Below the pieces are notes generated by a model, which did not search any database, was not told the origin of the DNA, and saw only the letters and a program-made list of their open reading frames with translations. Shown piece by piece: positions 53,331-64,000 of a stretch of DNA of 64,000 nt (position 1 is its first letter; the number at the start of each line of letters is the position of its first letter). This stretch comes from Brachypterus glaber (taxonomy: Eukaryota > Arthropoda > Insecta > Coleoptera > Kateretidae), in the NCBI GenBank assembly GCA_958510825.1, contig OY294051.1, positions 28,259,265 to 28,323,264 of the forward strand. Reading direction: 5' to 3'. A program made the position numbers and the translations under genes.

Positions 53331-54237
53331 TATCACGTGTGGATGTGAAAAATGGGAAAGCTTTTTTACTGGGCAGTGTATTTTTTATAAAATTTAACAA
53401 GAAAACTAGAAAAAACATTTAATATGTTAAATACTTAATTTTGTTCAATAGCTAAGGAAATGTTCTCATATTTTTACATAACGACACATCCTGACTAAAA
53501 AAAAGGTCATCAAGTCCCAGGGCCGTAGCTATGGGGGGGAGCATTCCCCCACCTATCTTGAAATTTTAAAAAGTTGCATATTTCATGGGTAAAAATATAA
53601 AAGTTGTAATTTAAGAAGTAGTTTAAACGTTTTTTTTTTAGTCATCAACTTTTTTTACGAGTGAATAAAAGTTGTAATTTTAGCAGTAGTGGATCTTGAA
53701 ATTCGAAAAAGTTGCATATTTCATTGCTTAAAAATATATAAGTTTTAATTTTAGCGGAAGTGGGAACTTTTTTTTTTTAGTCATAAACTTTTTTGTCGAG
53801 GGGATAAAAGTTGTAATTTTGAACAAAAAAAAGTTGTGATTTTTGACCTTCTTCGCCCCACTAAATCTTCTTTGCTACTGCCCTGTCAACTCCATATTTT
53901 TCCAACTCATCAGTGAATTATACCAACAGGAGGGTGGATTTAGGGGGTTTAAGCTTATGACGCCAGTATAATAATAAGGTGAAGCCACAACAAGTTTTAA
54001 ACAAACTGTTGAGATTAAACGAGGCAGTCAACAAAATTTGTGGAAAGATTTATATAATTAATTGGGGTTGCTTTAACTTTCGGCTAGATTTAAACTTATT
54101 TCTAGTGTAGTTTTTCAAAACTTGTAAAAGAAGAAGTTTAGTGTCTAAAGTTTAAAGTTTAGACTATGAGTTTACCGAAGGGACATCCTTGGGGAAGGCA
54201 ACTAAAATTTTCCATCTAATAAAACAAAATTGTCTAA

Positions 54238-54650
54238 CTAATGAACAGTATTCGGCGTAAACTCAGTTATGACTCATCAACGTTGAAAATAAACACAGAA
54301 ACATAGGCTTACGGAATAATTTTGCCGAATTATGAGGGAAATTTTTATAAATCGAAACATTTGACGACTAATTTGTTACCCACAACAATATTTATACATA
54401 TTAACTATACATGCGTATATATATCGGTGTTTTTCAAAGAAAAAAAACGACATTCGATTTTTATCTTTTAAGAATACGAAAGTTTTTAATTTTTATTTGT
54501 CAATAACTTTTTTTCCACCTTACTTACATTAAAAAAAATCAAGATAAAAAGAAATAAAAATGTAAATATTTAAAACCTCGCCTCAATGCTAGAGTCGTCG
54601 CGGCGCCTATGCGAGTACTGGAAATTCGCCGACTACTGCTAATGAAATAA
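54238..54650 (+). repeat. ~420 bp dispersed repeat, copy 1
   Basis: Shares with 61915-62348 the run AAACTCAGTTATGACTCATC, CGAAACATTTGACGACTAAT, ATATCGGTGTTTTTC, TTTTATCTTTTAAGAATACG and CGGCGCCTATGCGAG. Same strand, no frame. Confidence 0.85.
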
Positions 54651-54713
54651 CTTTAACATAACATTTTCCTCGACATTTTCCAACAAATAACACAATTTTT
54701 TTAACAAATCAAC

Positions 54714-55230
54714 AAAATGGTTAAACAAAAAAATCAACTAACCATATTAATATAGATCAGTTAGACAACAAAACAGTGTTTTCCGACATATTCTGCCCTC
54801 CTTAGTTAAAACATCCTAACATTGACATTTTTCCTAAATTTTTCTAGTAAATGGCCAATTCCCTGACTTTTTTTTTCTTTGGCTTCCCTGACTGGTGGGA
54901 ACCTTGGAGAATAGATAATATGGCACAGAACAACATAGAAAAATATGGCATATTTAACATTCATTCAACAATATGGTTCAACAAAAAAAATCAAATAACC
55001 ACATTAATATAGATTTTATTTCAGTTAGGCAACAAAACAGTGTTTTCCGACATATTCTGCCCTCCTTGGTTAAAACGTCCTAACTAACATTGACATTTTC
55101 CCTAAATTTTTCGAATAAATGGCCAACTCCCTGACTTTTTTTTTCTCTGACTTCGCTGATTTCCCTGACTGGTGGGAACCTTGGAGAATAGATAAATATG
55201 GCACAGAACAACGGGTATATGCAGATAAGC
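54714..55230. repeat. Tandem duplication, two units of ~250 bp
   Basis: Units at 54714 and 54969 share CAACAAAACAGTGTTTTCCG, CATATTCTGCCCTCCTT, GGGAACCTTGGAGAATAGAT and CCCTGACTT boxes. A trailing inverse piece, AATGTTAGTTAGGACGTTTT, is at 55246. Confidence 0.8.
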
Positions 55231-55915
55231 CGAAAATGAAAAAAATGTTAGTTAGGACGTTTTAACTAAGCAGAATAGATAAATATGGCATAGAACAACC
55301 GCTGTACGTTTTAACTAAGCAGGGCAATATTATGGAGAACATATTAATCTAGTAATAGTCAGGAACCCAAACGAGCAGTAAAATTTAAAACTCTGGGACT
55401 TAGGGACCACTTTTGGTTTGGACTTTTTGGGGTGCCGGAACCAAAAACATTACTTTAGTCCCGGGAAATCGCGGTACCGGGATTCCGGGACTGCATGACC
55501 CTGACAGACGGGTTTTTCTTAAAAATTGTTGAAATTTCTTTATTATGCAAGTATAAAATACTCTTCTTTGTACAAACGGAGAGCACTTTGACTTTTAAAA
55601 CTACGTCGTTAACTTTAACTTTCCAGTTTTTTAAGTCTAAAACAAATTAAAATTTCATACCTAAAAAAAATTTCAAGAAAAATAGAAAAACTTTTACAGA
55701 GTGATCAACAGTACCCGGCGTATTTCCAGTCATAGTCCAGTCTTCAGGTCAATAAAAGAGGTTTTGCCTGGAAATAACTCAGGCCGCAAACAAAAAAACA
55801 ATTTTGCGACGTTGAACTTGATTTGAAACTGTCATTTTTTAACGTATTTTTTACAAAAAACGGATTTTTCAATATATCTCAAGATCGGTGCATTCTAGGA
55901 CAAAAAACGTTATAT

Positions 55916-56055
55916 GGGAACGTTCAAGTATTACGTAACGCAAATTTTGATCATTTTGACCCCCCCCTGTAACGCTATTTTCCTATACCATAAACATGGG
56001 CGTAACACTCCAAAATGACCCCCCCAGGAGCGTGACTTAATACTTGAACGTTCCC
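55916..56055. mobile_element. 140 bp MITE, GGGAACGTTCAAGTA ends
   Basis: Ends GGGAACGTTCAAGTATTACG and AATACTTGAACGTTCCC, flanked by TATAT on both sides. The interior is C-rich (GACCCCCCC twice). A partial copy is at 48048-48153. Confidence 0.85.
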
Positions 56056-57236
56056 TATATGAAAATAAAGAACCAATTTTTTGTTTGTTCCACGTATTTT
56101 TTATACGACTTATAGCTAATTTACGGCACCGCCTTAAACGTTACACTATAGGTTTTTAGATTTTTTTTTTCGAAAAACTATAATTTTTTTTTTGAGGCAT
56201 GCCGCTTAGAACATTTTGGGTAAAAATGAAAAAAATCTATCTAGCGCTTTCTTTTTAATTTACGTAAAATTATTTCTAAATAAGATATCGATAAGCGGTT
56301 TTTTACATATTGTTTCTTATCGTATTTCAAAGAGCTGATTAGATTTTAGGGGTAAACGTGGGGGGTAAGAATGGGGTAAAACTCCTATTTCTAGCGTTTT
56401 CAGGTTATAATTAAGGAAATTATTATTGTATTTTATTAATTTAGCACTTATATGAAAGATAATTTTAAATTGGTCAAAAAATGTTACAAACTAAAATGCA
56501 TTGTTTTCGAGATATTGGCGTTTAAATCAGTAAAAGGTTTTTTTAGCAAATCTCGCTTATTTATTACCCGATTTCGAAAAATTATATTTAAATGAAGGCT
56601 GTTTTTAAGACTTTCAAACTTTAATAAATTATGCAGGTGTATTAATGGTTGCCTACTCACGTAATCGCACAACTTTCCTTTTCACAACGTTTCAAATTAG
56701 TGCCTAGTGCCGATGTTTTGACAAGGTGCTTGCAACTGTTCAGCTGGTTCATTTTTTAATAATACTTCCGAGATCAAAGTGTATTGTTTCAATGGACATT
56801 TTCATTCGCTTTGCATTAATGGATTAGTTTTGGTTTAGCCAAATACCTATTCGAAACATTTTGATTTGATTGATTTGATTTTTCTTGCGTTTTTGTTACA
56901 TTTTATTAGGGCCGCAACCAGAAAAAAATCTAGGAGGGGCTCAGCCACCAGGGTGGTACGGAATAAGCGCATTCGTCATTTATTTAAATTTTGCAATATT
57001 TTAATGTTTTTTTAAATTTTAACCATTACCAGTTTTTAAGTCCTTGGTTTAATTTTTTCCAAAAGTTTTAATTAGGTATATTTATATTTTTCCATGCCTT
57101 TATCAGGTCCAAATTATTTTTTTAGTGCCGCAAGCGAAACTTTTTAAAAATATTAAGGCGATTTTTTTTAGAATTTTTCAGGAAACCAATTTTCTTAACG
57201 TCTTAGATTTTGAAACGCAAATCTTGATTTCTGATC

Positions 57237-57725
57237 CACAGCGCGTAGCGCTAGAATAGTATTATACGGTATACCGTATAATTGCCGGTAGTTTCAAATT
57301 TCCCAAATTCGCCAAAAAACGTCCTAGACAAAAAATTCTTGGATATAAATGTGTTTTATGAAAAAATAAGACACTCTGAAAATGTCCGCCTGTCTGTCTG
57401 CAGATCTGATGTCACGTTTTTTGTAGACACGATAACTCAACAACGAATAAACCGATCAACTCCAAATTTTCAGGAAAAATCAAGTTCTTAGAAGGGATGA
57501 ACCCTATTGTTTTTCAAAGCATCCCCCCAAAAACAAAAAAGTTGGGGGGTTAAACTTTTTAAATAAATAAAAAAACTATAATTAAAAAAAAATATATTTT
57601 TTCGTTTTTTTTTTGCAAAAATTTTGAAAATTTTGTTCAATTTTTTTTTTATTTTTCGTTTTTCAAAAAAAAGATCTTTTATTTTTTTAAAAATATTTTG
57701 TGTGAATAGAATGCGCAGCATTACA
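57237..57725 (+). repeat. CACAGCG..GATAACTCAA repeat family, copy
   Basis: CACAGCGCGTAGCGCTAGAA, TATTATACGGTATACCGTAT (palindromic), GTCCTAGACA, ATTCTTGGATATAAATGTG, GACACGATAACTCAACAACG and a final AGAATGCGCAGCATTACATT. It is the best match to the split copy around the LINE at 36591-37680. Confidence 0.85.
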
Positions 57726-58166
57726 TTACACTGTTGTCTTGAACCGAGTCTTGACCTTTTCTCGAAATCAAGACAAGACCAAAGATTAATCTAATCTTTG
57801 ACAAGACACCTCCATTTTTCCAAGAAATTTTTTCGATACTCTTGAAACCCTATTTGTGAATCCGAAATGACGCGCCTTTTCCACTTAACTACAAGTTTGT
57901 TTACTTAATACCTACCCAATAAATCTACATTATGGTTGGCAAGTAGAGTGTGGGAGTGTGTTTACTCGACTAAAATGCAAATCCGCCTCTTTCTTAAAAC
58001 TTGGAGGTTATTACACGCTACTGTGCACTATTATGACTTATTTGTTTCTTTAATTACCTAGATTGTCTTTATTCTAGTACATTCAACCAAAGCTTAAACC
58101 GTTAAGCATATAGGATTTCTCAGACTTATAAGATTACCTACACTGAAAGGATACATTCAAATATAA

Positions 58167-58797
58167 TACACGGTGTTTGCAGTCTTTTGGTACATAATAA
58201 AAGGCATGATTCTACATCACAAAACATGAAAACACCAACAAAGGAACAATGTCCGAAAATAGGCCCTAAGGGAGCTACGAACCTTCGAAGCTGGAACTTA
58301 TTGAATGGGGAACAAAAAAAGCACCAATAAAATTTTAATGCTGCAGAGCGATTCTTCGTTTAAAACTAAACAAAAAAGCATTCTTCTCCGAAACACATAA
58401 ATTTAATATTAAAGAAATAATAGCCTTTTAAAAAGTAGCATTTTTGGTGGCACAAAATGTTACTCCCTCTTAACTGCATTTATTTTGAAAACGTTTGCTT
58501 CTACAGTGTTATATTATATGACATTTTTTTATGTATTTTTACTCAAGGAATCTATATTTTTTAGACAAAATCGAAACTAAATATACATAAACAAGTTTGG
58601 GGTAAAAATGTGTTAAGCCTAATACATTTAAAGGGCACCAGAATTATTAATTAATCACCTTAGTTTTAGTATAATTTGAAGCTTCGTTACTATCTTAGGG
58701 TTTGCTTTCGACCGATGTTCCTATGCTTGTTTTTCATGTTTTGTGATGTAGAATCATCCCCTTTAGTATGTACCAAAGGACTGCAAAATGCCGTGTA
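58167..58797. mobile_element. 631 bp element, TACACGGTGTTTGCAG ends, copy 1
   Basis: Inverted ends of >100 bp: TACACGGTGTTTGCAGTCTT and TGATTCTACATCACAAAACA on the left, mirrored by TGTTTTGTGATGTAGAATCA and GACTGCAAAATGCCGTGTA on the right. CCCTAAGGGAGCTACGA lies inside the left arm. The interior lacks a frame. Confidence 0.85.
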
Positions 58798-59994
58798 TTA
58801 AAGTCTAGCAAAATTGGACTAACTTCCGTTTACAAAACACATTTTAAAAAAATGCTTAGCAATGCACTGCTTAGTATCGAGCCGTTGAAAAAGAATAACA
58901 ATCGTGAAACACACTGAAAAAACTTAGTTACCCCAACCATTACACTACAACTATTAATTTTTAAGAACAGAAATTTTTAATTTTAAACAAATTTATCAAA
59001 ACATTAATTTATTATTCCATTAATCTATTTTCTAATCATCGTACAGAGTGATATTGGAACACCGAATCTTGGTACTGAAGAGGGCCAGCAGCCCGAAACT
59101 GTCAGTCTTAACATCGAGAAAATTAGTTGAAAAATAGATAAATCTGGCTGACATTTCATTGGTCAAATTCTTAATTAGTTAACTAACTAGTTTAGTGTTA
59201 ATAACTGAGTAAACCATCTATTAAAGTAATACACAATTAAAAAGTACAAGTAAAGCAAAACCGTGATAACATTAATATGTTTTAAGCCTATATTTACTTT
59301 ACTATACTGCCCTGTTAAAGTAAAGGCTGGCCCATAATTTTACCAACGCATTTATCAAATTTTTCATCTCGAAAAAAGTTAGGGGGTCGGACCAACCCCT
59401 CTAGACCCCCCTTAGCTGCGGCCCTGCCTAGAGATCCTTTATATCACAAAAATTACACCATATTATACCTAATCAATAAAAAAAAATAATATAAAATTAA
59501 AGTAAAAAGAAAATTGTTAGTTATTTGTAAATTTCTGTAATTTTATCCAAAACAATAGGTTTCAATGATAAAACCATATTCAGAGTTCACAAAGCAGGTC
59601 AATATAAAAAACCTTACGTTAATTTATCGCTATTCTTTTAGGATATAATATATCATATTATGATCATTTTATTTTATTCTAAGAATAAAATGAAAAAGTA
59701 AGAAACGAAGTCTTAGTCGGAGGAAATATAGTCATTATAAAATATGATCTATTATTATAATAAAGGAACAAATTTTCCGTAATAAAATAGGAAATTTATA
59801 CTTTTTTCAGATATATGAAAAATAACCGAGATATATAAAAAACAACCCCGTATTTTTGGCTTTCGTCTAAATTACTGGTAATTATATATTTTATTCACCT
59901 TGGTAGGTAGCCTTAGAACCAATTTCTAAGATATCGTCCCTCAAAGTTGCTAATTTAGAATTCAGGAAAATTTTACATTTGTTAAATAGTATAT

Positions 59995-60553
59995 GGATGT
60001 TTCCCTTGACCCAAGCGAGTCTTTTTTTTTCTCTGCGTTTTACTCAACAAAGGTTTCTTTATTGTACTTCGCCACCAAAAAGTCGTAAGCCTGGAGATGA
60101 GTAGGAATTGTTTCATGTGATATATCCAAACCTTTCTGCATCAGTTTTTTGCCCCTTGGCTCAGGGTTAATTAAGGATTCTGCGAAAACATGTTTAAAAT
60201 AATTTTTTCGTGCTTAGCCGACACCTTTCCTGTTGAGCCACAATCTGGTAAGTCGTCAACATTTTTCGTTTTCGAGTATCGTTTCACCCACTTGTTCACG
60301 AATGTCTTTGACTTTCCCATATACTTTGCAGCCGCTGTAGGCGTCATTTTCGGACCTTTCGGGTGCAAACAGAGGAAGACAGCCTCGAACCGTCATGCGC
60401 ACGCAGCACTCATGTTTTAAAACGTGCTGAGTCACTAAAATAATGTTCAAAGCATTGTCGGTCAGGAAGTAAAGTATATCCCCGAAAAAAAAGTAGGGCT
60501 CTTTCTTACCGACTACACATTATAGGCGACACGCTCTTACTTTACCGACTATA
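59995..60553 (-). pseudogene. Tc1-like transposase, N-terminal half with 5' terminal repeat
   Basis: On the minus strand from 60553: terminal repeat AGTCGGTAAAGTAAGAGCGT, a second similar block (AGTCGGTAAGAAAGAGCC, near 60500), then a frame with an early TGA, followed by RFEAVFLCLHPKGPKMTPTA and YMGKSKTFVNKWVKRYSK, the helix-turn-helix DNA-binding part, then DDLPDCGSTGKVSAKHEK. A TAA replaces Lys after SQNP (60171) and a one-base loss follows in the QGAKK run. Homology ends near 59995 (LAWVKGN). The catalytic half is absent. It shares most of its bases with the plus-strand remnant at 40872-41591 where they overlap, so they are sister copies. Confidence 0.85.
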
Positions 60554-61359
60554 CTTTGGAAATAAAACAAAAGACTAACACAACCGCTATGCAATTTTCC
60601 ATAAGGGACCGAAAAAGACAAACTCTTAACAACAGTGTCACTTTTAACTTAACATTTCTAACCGAAAAATGTCACTTTGGAACACAAGCGAATAAAAAAT
60701 GTTTTTTTTAAATGTTTTTTTTTTAATGACATTCAAAATCAGAAGTATCAAAAATGGCTATATGTAAAAACTCAATGTTTTTTTTTTCTTTTTTATTTCT
60801 CTTTTTTTTTTCTCTTTTTATTTCTCTTTCTCTTTTATTACTTTTTTATTTATGGTGCCCTATTATGGGGGTATACTACTACGGCACAGTCTCGCCTTAA
60901 ACTTTTCTACAAAAAAATTATAGAAAAAATAGTTAACTATTTATTAGCATGCAAAAAGAAAAAAAAAAACAACGAAAAAAATTATAAACTCCCAAAAAGT
61001 AAATAATTAATATTTTTAAAAAACCAGTATCGTTGGTTTAAACATACGTTTTTTGTGTGTGTATTTCTACAACCCCAATATAATTTATAAATATGCGCTT
61101 GTCAGCAAAATGCAATAGTCCATTAACCAAAATGATAAAATAAAGAGTAAAGAGCTTTCAGCAGCCTTGGCCCGAATAGCCATCCGCGTAAAGCAAGCAG
61201 CACATGCAAGTATGTAATAACAATTGTCAATCAGTAATAACACGTTTTTACCGGCTAAAAATAACACGCGATTGTCCTTGCGACCTTCCTGGATAGTGTT
61301 TATTTTAATAACATTAAACAATATAGTTTTAATCCAATTTCTACTTTTGAGCATGCATG

Positions 61360-61766
61360 TACACGGTGTTTGCAGTCTTTTGGTACAATAAAGGGGATGC
61401 TTCTACATTAAAAAACATGAAAAACAAACACAGAAACAATGGTCCGAAAATGAACCCTAAGAGATTTACGACGATTGTACTAAAAATATGGTTTTTAATT
61501 AATAATTCGGGTACCCTTTGGGCTAGAGCGACAAGGTTTTGCATGTATACTAGTATTGATAAGGGCAATTAGTTTATGTTAATTTAATTTCTTGAATCTA
61601 TCCAGAGGCGCCCCTAGATGCCCCAAATTTTTTTATGTGCATCTTCGAAGCGCCGTAGCTCCCTTACGGCTTATTCTCAGACATATGTTCCTGTGTTAGT
61701 TTTTCATGATTTGTGATGTAGAATCGTGTCCTGTATTATGTACCACAAGACTGCAAACACCGTGTA
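61360..61766. mobile_element. 407 bp element, TACACGGTGTTTGCAG ends, copy 2
   Basis: TACACGGTGTTTGCAGTCTT and GATGCTTCTACATTAAAAA on the left, mirrored by TGTGATGTAGAATCGTGTCC and AGACTGCAAACACCGTGTA on the right. It includes GCCGTAGCTCCCTTA near 61652. It is shorter than copy 1 in the middle. Confidence 0.85.
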
Positions 61767-61914
61767 TATGATAAGAAAAAAGTATAGCGAGAAAAAAAAT
61801 TTACAGATTTTTATTTTATTTTTTATTTATTTTCATTTAATCTGTAAACTCTAGTTCAGTTTTATGCGCCACTGATCTAGTGTCCTTACTTTAGACCACA
61901 TACCGAGTAGTTAC

Positions 61915-62348
61915 TGATGAACAGTAATCGGAATAAACTCAGTTATGACTCATCAACGTTGAAAATAAACAAAAACATAGACTTACGGAATAATTTTGCC
62001 TAATTATGAGGGAAATTTTTATAAAGGTCACTAAATCGAAACATTTGACGACTAATTTGTTACACAAAACAATATTGACTATACATATTAACTATAAATA
62101 TGTATATATATATATATCGGTGTTTTTCGAAGAAAAAAACGATATTCGATTTTTATCTTTTAAGAATACGAAAGTTTTTAATTTTTATTTATCGATAACT
62201 TTTTTCCCACATAAATCGTTTAAATGGAATCATTAAAAAATATCAAGATAAAAAGAAATAAAACTGTAAATATTTAAAACCTCGCGTCAACGCTAGAATC
62301 GACGCGGCGCCTATGCGAGCACTGGAAATTCGCCGACGACTGTTGATG
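61915..62348 (+). repeat. ~420 bp dispersed repeat, copy 2
   Basis: Same family and strand as 54238-54650, with a (TA)n expansion at 62101-62118 and several small indels. Confidence 0.85.
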
Positions 62349-62623
62349 AACACAAATATTTAAATATAATAAACTGAAAATGGTATAGTTCCAGAGCAGT
62401 AACTTTCTCGCAAAATTATGCACATAAGTTTTGAGATTTTGATTATTTTATTATTTTTATGTCATCAGTTTGCATTTATTTTCTTCGGTGATTATGAAAA
62501 AGTAACCCTCAAATGTAAATGACGGAAAATTTAAAATTGTTTATAAAGTATAAAATTATCTACAAAATAAAGAAACTAAAAAACACAAACCAGTACTAGT
62601 AGTTAACAATGACAGCTAAGACC

Positions 62624-62708
62624 AGCTCTGCCCTGCTAAGCTGAAAGGTCCTATCTACATAGGTTTAACATACACAGATAGGACCTTTCAGGTTAGAAAG
62701 GCAGAGCT
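62624..62708. mobile_element. 85 bp palindromic element (founder type of the satellite)
   Basis: AGCTCTGCC, CTAAGCTGAAAGGTCCTATC on the left is mirrored by GATAGGACCTTTCAGGTTAG, GGCAGAGCT on the right. The arms match the unit of the array at 501-1078, but here there is only one pair. The outer tips (AGCTCTGCC/GGCAGAGCT) are better preserved than at 501. Confidence 0.85.
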
Positions 62709-62767
62709 ATTGAAGGGCGTAAACAGCATTATCAAAAAAAAACACTTATAAAATTCCCTATGTTACA

Positions 62768-63369
62768 TTTTACTTCGCCAGACTGGGTGCCGGAAAGCCC
62801 TGCCTGGGTCCTGAACCAATTCTCGGTATCACAAGGAAACAAGTGAAGACTGCCCTCAACGCTTGGGTGGAAAGTCAGCTTAAAGAACACTGGACCGAGC
62901 TTAGCGGTTGCAGGCAGGCAAAGAAATTCCTGACCAGGCCAAGCAAAGCTAGGTCGGTCTGGCTACTAGGAAGGGGCCGAGCAACCATAAGCCTCCTTAC
63001 GGGCCACTGTGGGCTTATGCGACACCTAAGCCTCATGCGGACGGTAAACGATCCGACCTGCCCTGGGTGTGGGATGGACGAGGAAACGCCCTACCACTTC
63101 ATAGGGGAGTGTGAGGCTCTGGGCAGGCTCAGACAAGACGTCTTCGGAGTGGTAACACTAGCGAAGGAAGAGATGAGCCTCCTAGCCTGGTCAGATGTTA
63201 TAAACTTCATCAGAAGGTCTGGCAGATTCAGGAAGAGGGAGGATAGGCAGCAGGTTGGGTAGGTAATCTTGGGGCAGACAAAAAGGGCCATTGGGCCTAC
63301 TTGTCGGAGCCTCGTCGGAGCCTACCCAACTTTTACTACTACTACTACTACTACTACTACCTTTTACTT
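62768..63369 (+). mobile_element. LINE 3' end with target-site duplication
   Basis: An RNase H-type LINE, truncated to 586 bp (62776-63361), lies between exact 8 bp direct repeats TTTTACTT (62768-62775 and 63362-63369). It ends with a (TAC)n tail at 63334-63361 in place of poly(A). The 3' UTR has GGAGCCTCGTCGGAGCCTAC, a small duplication. Its base composition (G+C-rich) contrasts sharply with the surroundings, which suggests a recent insertion. Confidence 0.85.
62776..63262 (+). pseudogene. LINE ORF2 C-terminal fragment (after RNase H)
   Basis: Open from the truncation to TAG at 63260-63262. Reads RLGAGKPCLGPEP, LKEHWTELSGCRQAK, ISLLTGHCGLMRHLSL and a C-x2-C-x8-H-x4-C motif (CPGCGMD..HFIGEC), ending with FIRRSGRF. 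The order matches the C-terminal part at 36676-37164 (ITGQCLLNKH; CRRCGEG..HLICEC), so both belong to one LINE group, though not the same family. No stop or frameshift interrupts it, but the polymerase and RNase H are missing. Confidence 0.85.
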
Positions 63370-63433
63370 ATGATTATTGGAATCCTGTTCCCCCAATCTA
63401 ATTAATTGATCTACTCTAAAAAAAATTAATGCA

Positions 63434-63672
63434 CCTATAGTCAAATAACGAGAAATTCCTGTGTTAAATTGCAATAAACGTACACGGGCTGATATTTTAA
63501 AGGGTACTAGTGGATATCGGACACCCCTTACGCAAATCACCCGGTAAAAAACTAACAGGAGTGTTCTGTTACCATCACTAGTAGTAGTAGTAGTAGTAGT
63601 CTACTACCCTTTAAAATATCAGCCCGCGTACATTTATTGCAATTTAAATTTATTATTTGACTGGACTATTAG
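63434..63672. repeat. Inverted repeat with (TAG)n, ~75 bp arms
   Basis: TTGCAATAAACGTACACGGG and CTGATATTTTAAAGGGTA on the left are mirrored by TACCCTTTAAAATATCAG and CCCGCGTACATTTATTGCAA on the right. (TAG)n at 63579-63600 is the reverse of the (TAC)n LINE tail at 63334-63361. Confidence 0.75.
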
Positions 63673-63732
63673 TCGTTTTGAAATAAATGAAATTAAATTC
63701 AAAAATAGAACCGAAATATTTGTTGTCGTTTA

Positions 63733-63800
63733 CAGGGTGGCCATTATTTTTCAGAAACAAATTTCCCTGACTTTTCCCGGTTTTCCAGGCGATTTTTAAT
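63733..63800. repeat. CAGGGTGGCCATTATTTTTC dispersed repeat
   Basis: Opposite-strand relative of 1-104: CAGGGTGGCCATTATTTTTC then TTCCCTGACTTTTCCCGG and TTTTCCAGG. It may extend to the window end. Confidence 0.55.
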
Positions 63801-64000
63801 AATGCGTTTTTATGTACACACGTTTTATTTCATTATGGCCAGTGTAAAGCAGCTACGGTAGAAAAAAAGAACAATTGCAAGTTTGACAGTTTAAAATCAA
63901 GAATTATTCTACCGCGTGGCGTTGTTTTCAAATTAAAAATAGTTTTTTCGTCCCTGAGGACATTCTGGAAGAAGCAAAAGTGGCTACTTTTATTACTATA

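Larger units (their letters stand above)
46531..64000 (-). other. YPEL: Inferred first coding-region intron of the yippee-like gene (partial)
   Basis: Because the preceding coding exon is not in the window, everything right of 46530 should be intron (or hold unrecognised 5' UTR exons) of this minus-strand gene, at least 17.4 kb. Segments with no recognised gene or repeat: 46794-47377 (except 46945-46985, a relative of 35491-35530), 47521-47738, 48961-50144, 50651-52949, 53331-54237, 55231-55915, 56056-57236, 57726-58166, 58798-59994, 60554-61359 (T/C-rich at 60770-60860), 61767-61914, 62349-62623, 63801-64000. Bases 53517-53545 carry GGGCCGTAGCTATGGGGGGG, and 59385-59430 an inverse-type relative. 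Confidence 0.6.

Noticed and set aside
53053..53418. 121-codon minus-strand open frame
   Set aside because: Falls on the degenerate tandem array 52950-53330; its peptide repeats follow the DNA repeat.
60677..61006. 109-codon frame with a Phe/Leu-rich, membrane-like run
   Set aside because: Produced by the T/C-rich simple sequence at 60770-60860; no homology or gene context.
46534..64000. N-terminal yippee-like exon on the minus strand
   Set aside because: Searched for the expected ..DELISK end before a donor and for the first C-x2-C block; no candidate site fitted, so the exon is taken to be outside the window.

Overview
The window is an AT-rich piece of an arthropod, most likely insect, chromosome. 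It has no operons, no ribosome binding sites and no long host open reading frames. It carries spliced exons with GT..AG borders, LINE, Tc1/mariner and MITE-type elements, and long introns packed with inverted repeats. The sequence does not let me name the species.

One host gene is recognisable: a yippee-like gene of the YPEL1-4 type on the minus strand. Three coding exons can be read. They are 46487-46530 (44 nt), 35738-35846 (109 nt) and 27414-27503 (90 nt with stop). Splice phases match across both introns, and together they give the last 80 residues of a protein usually about 115-120 residues long. The exon with the start codon and the first Cys pair was not found and should lie beyond base 64000. 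The gene therefore spans more than 36 kb and most of the right side of the window is its first intron. Bases below about 27.0 kb are downstream of the gene.

Layout. 0-1.1 kb: a repeat fragment, a possible transcript end, then a 13-copy satellite grown from one arm of a palindromic element. 1.7-4.8 kb: a 5'-truncated LINE with endonuclease and reverse transcriptase, broken by one frameshift. 5.9-8.2 kb: a composite foldback element with nested palindromes. 8.9-9.3 kb: a LINE 3' end between inverted repeats. 9.8-27.0 kb: many small inverted-repeat elements and hairpins, two CCCAGGTAGCA-ended elements and a half tRNA-like sequence. 27.5-35.7 kb (last intron): a chain of foldback elements, including a ~1 kb near-palindrome inside a 2 kb element and a 900 bp element with an array of GTTAAC motifs. 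35.8-46.5 kb (next intron): tandem duplications, an RNase H-bearing LINE remnant inserted into another repeat, a chimeric mariner/Tc1 remnant, and a 2 kb foldback. 46.5-64 kb (first intron): more repeat families, a second Tc1 remnant, and an RNase H LINE 3' end with clear target-site duplication.

The elements do not form a metabolic or defence pathway. What unites the window is the density of inverted repeats, many of them inside a transcribed gene, with several repeat families present two to four times. All similarity statements come from reading the sequence by eye; no search or alignment was run.
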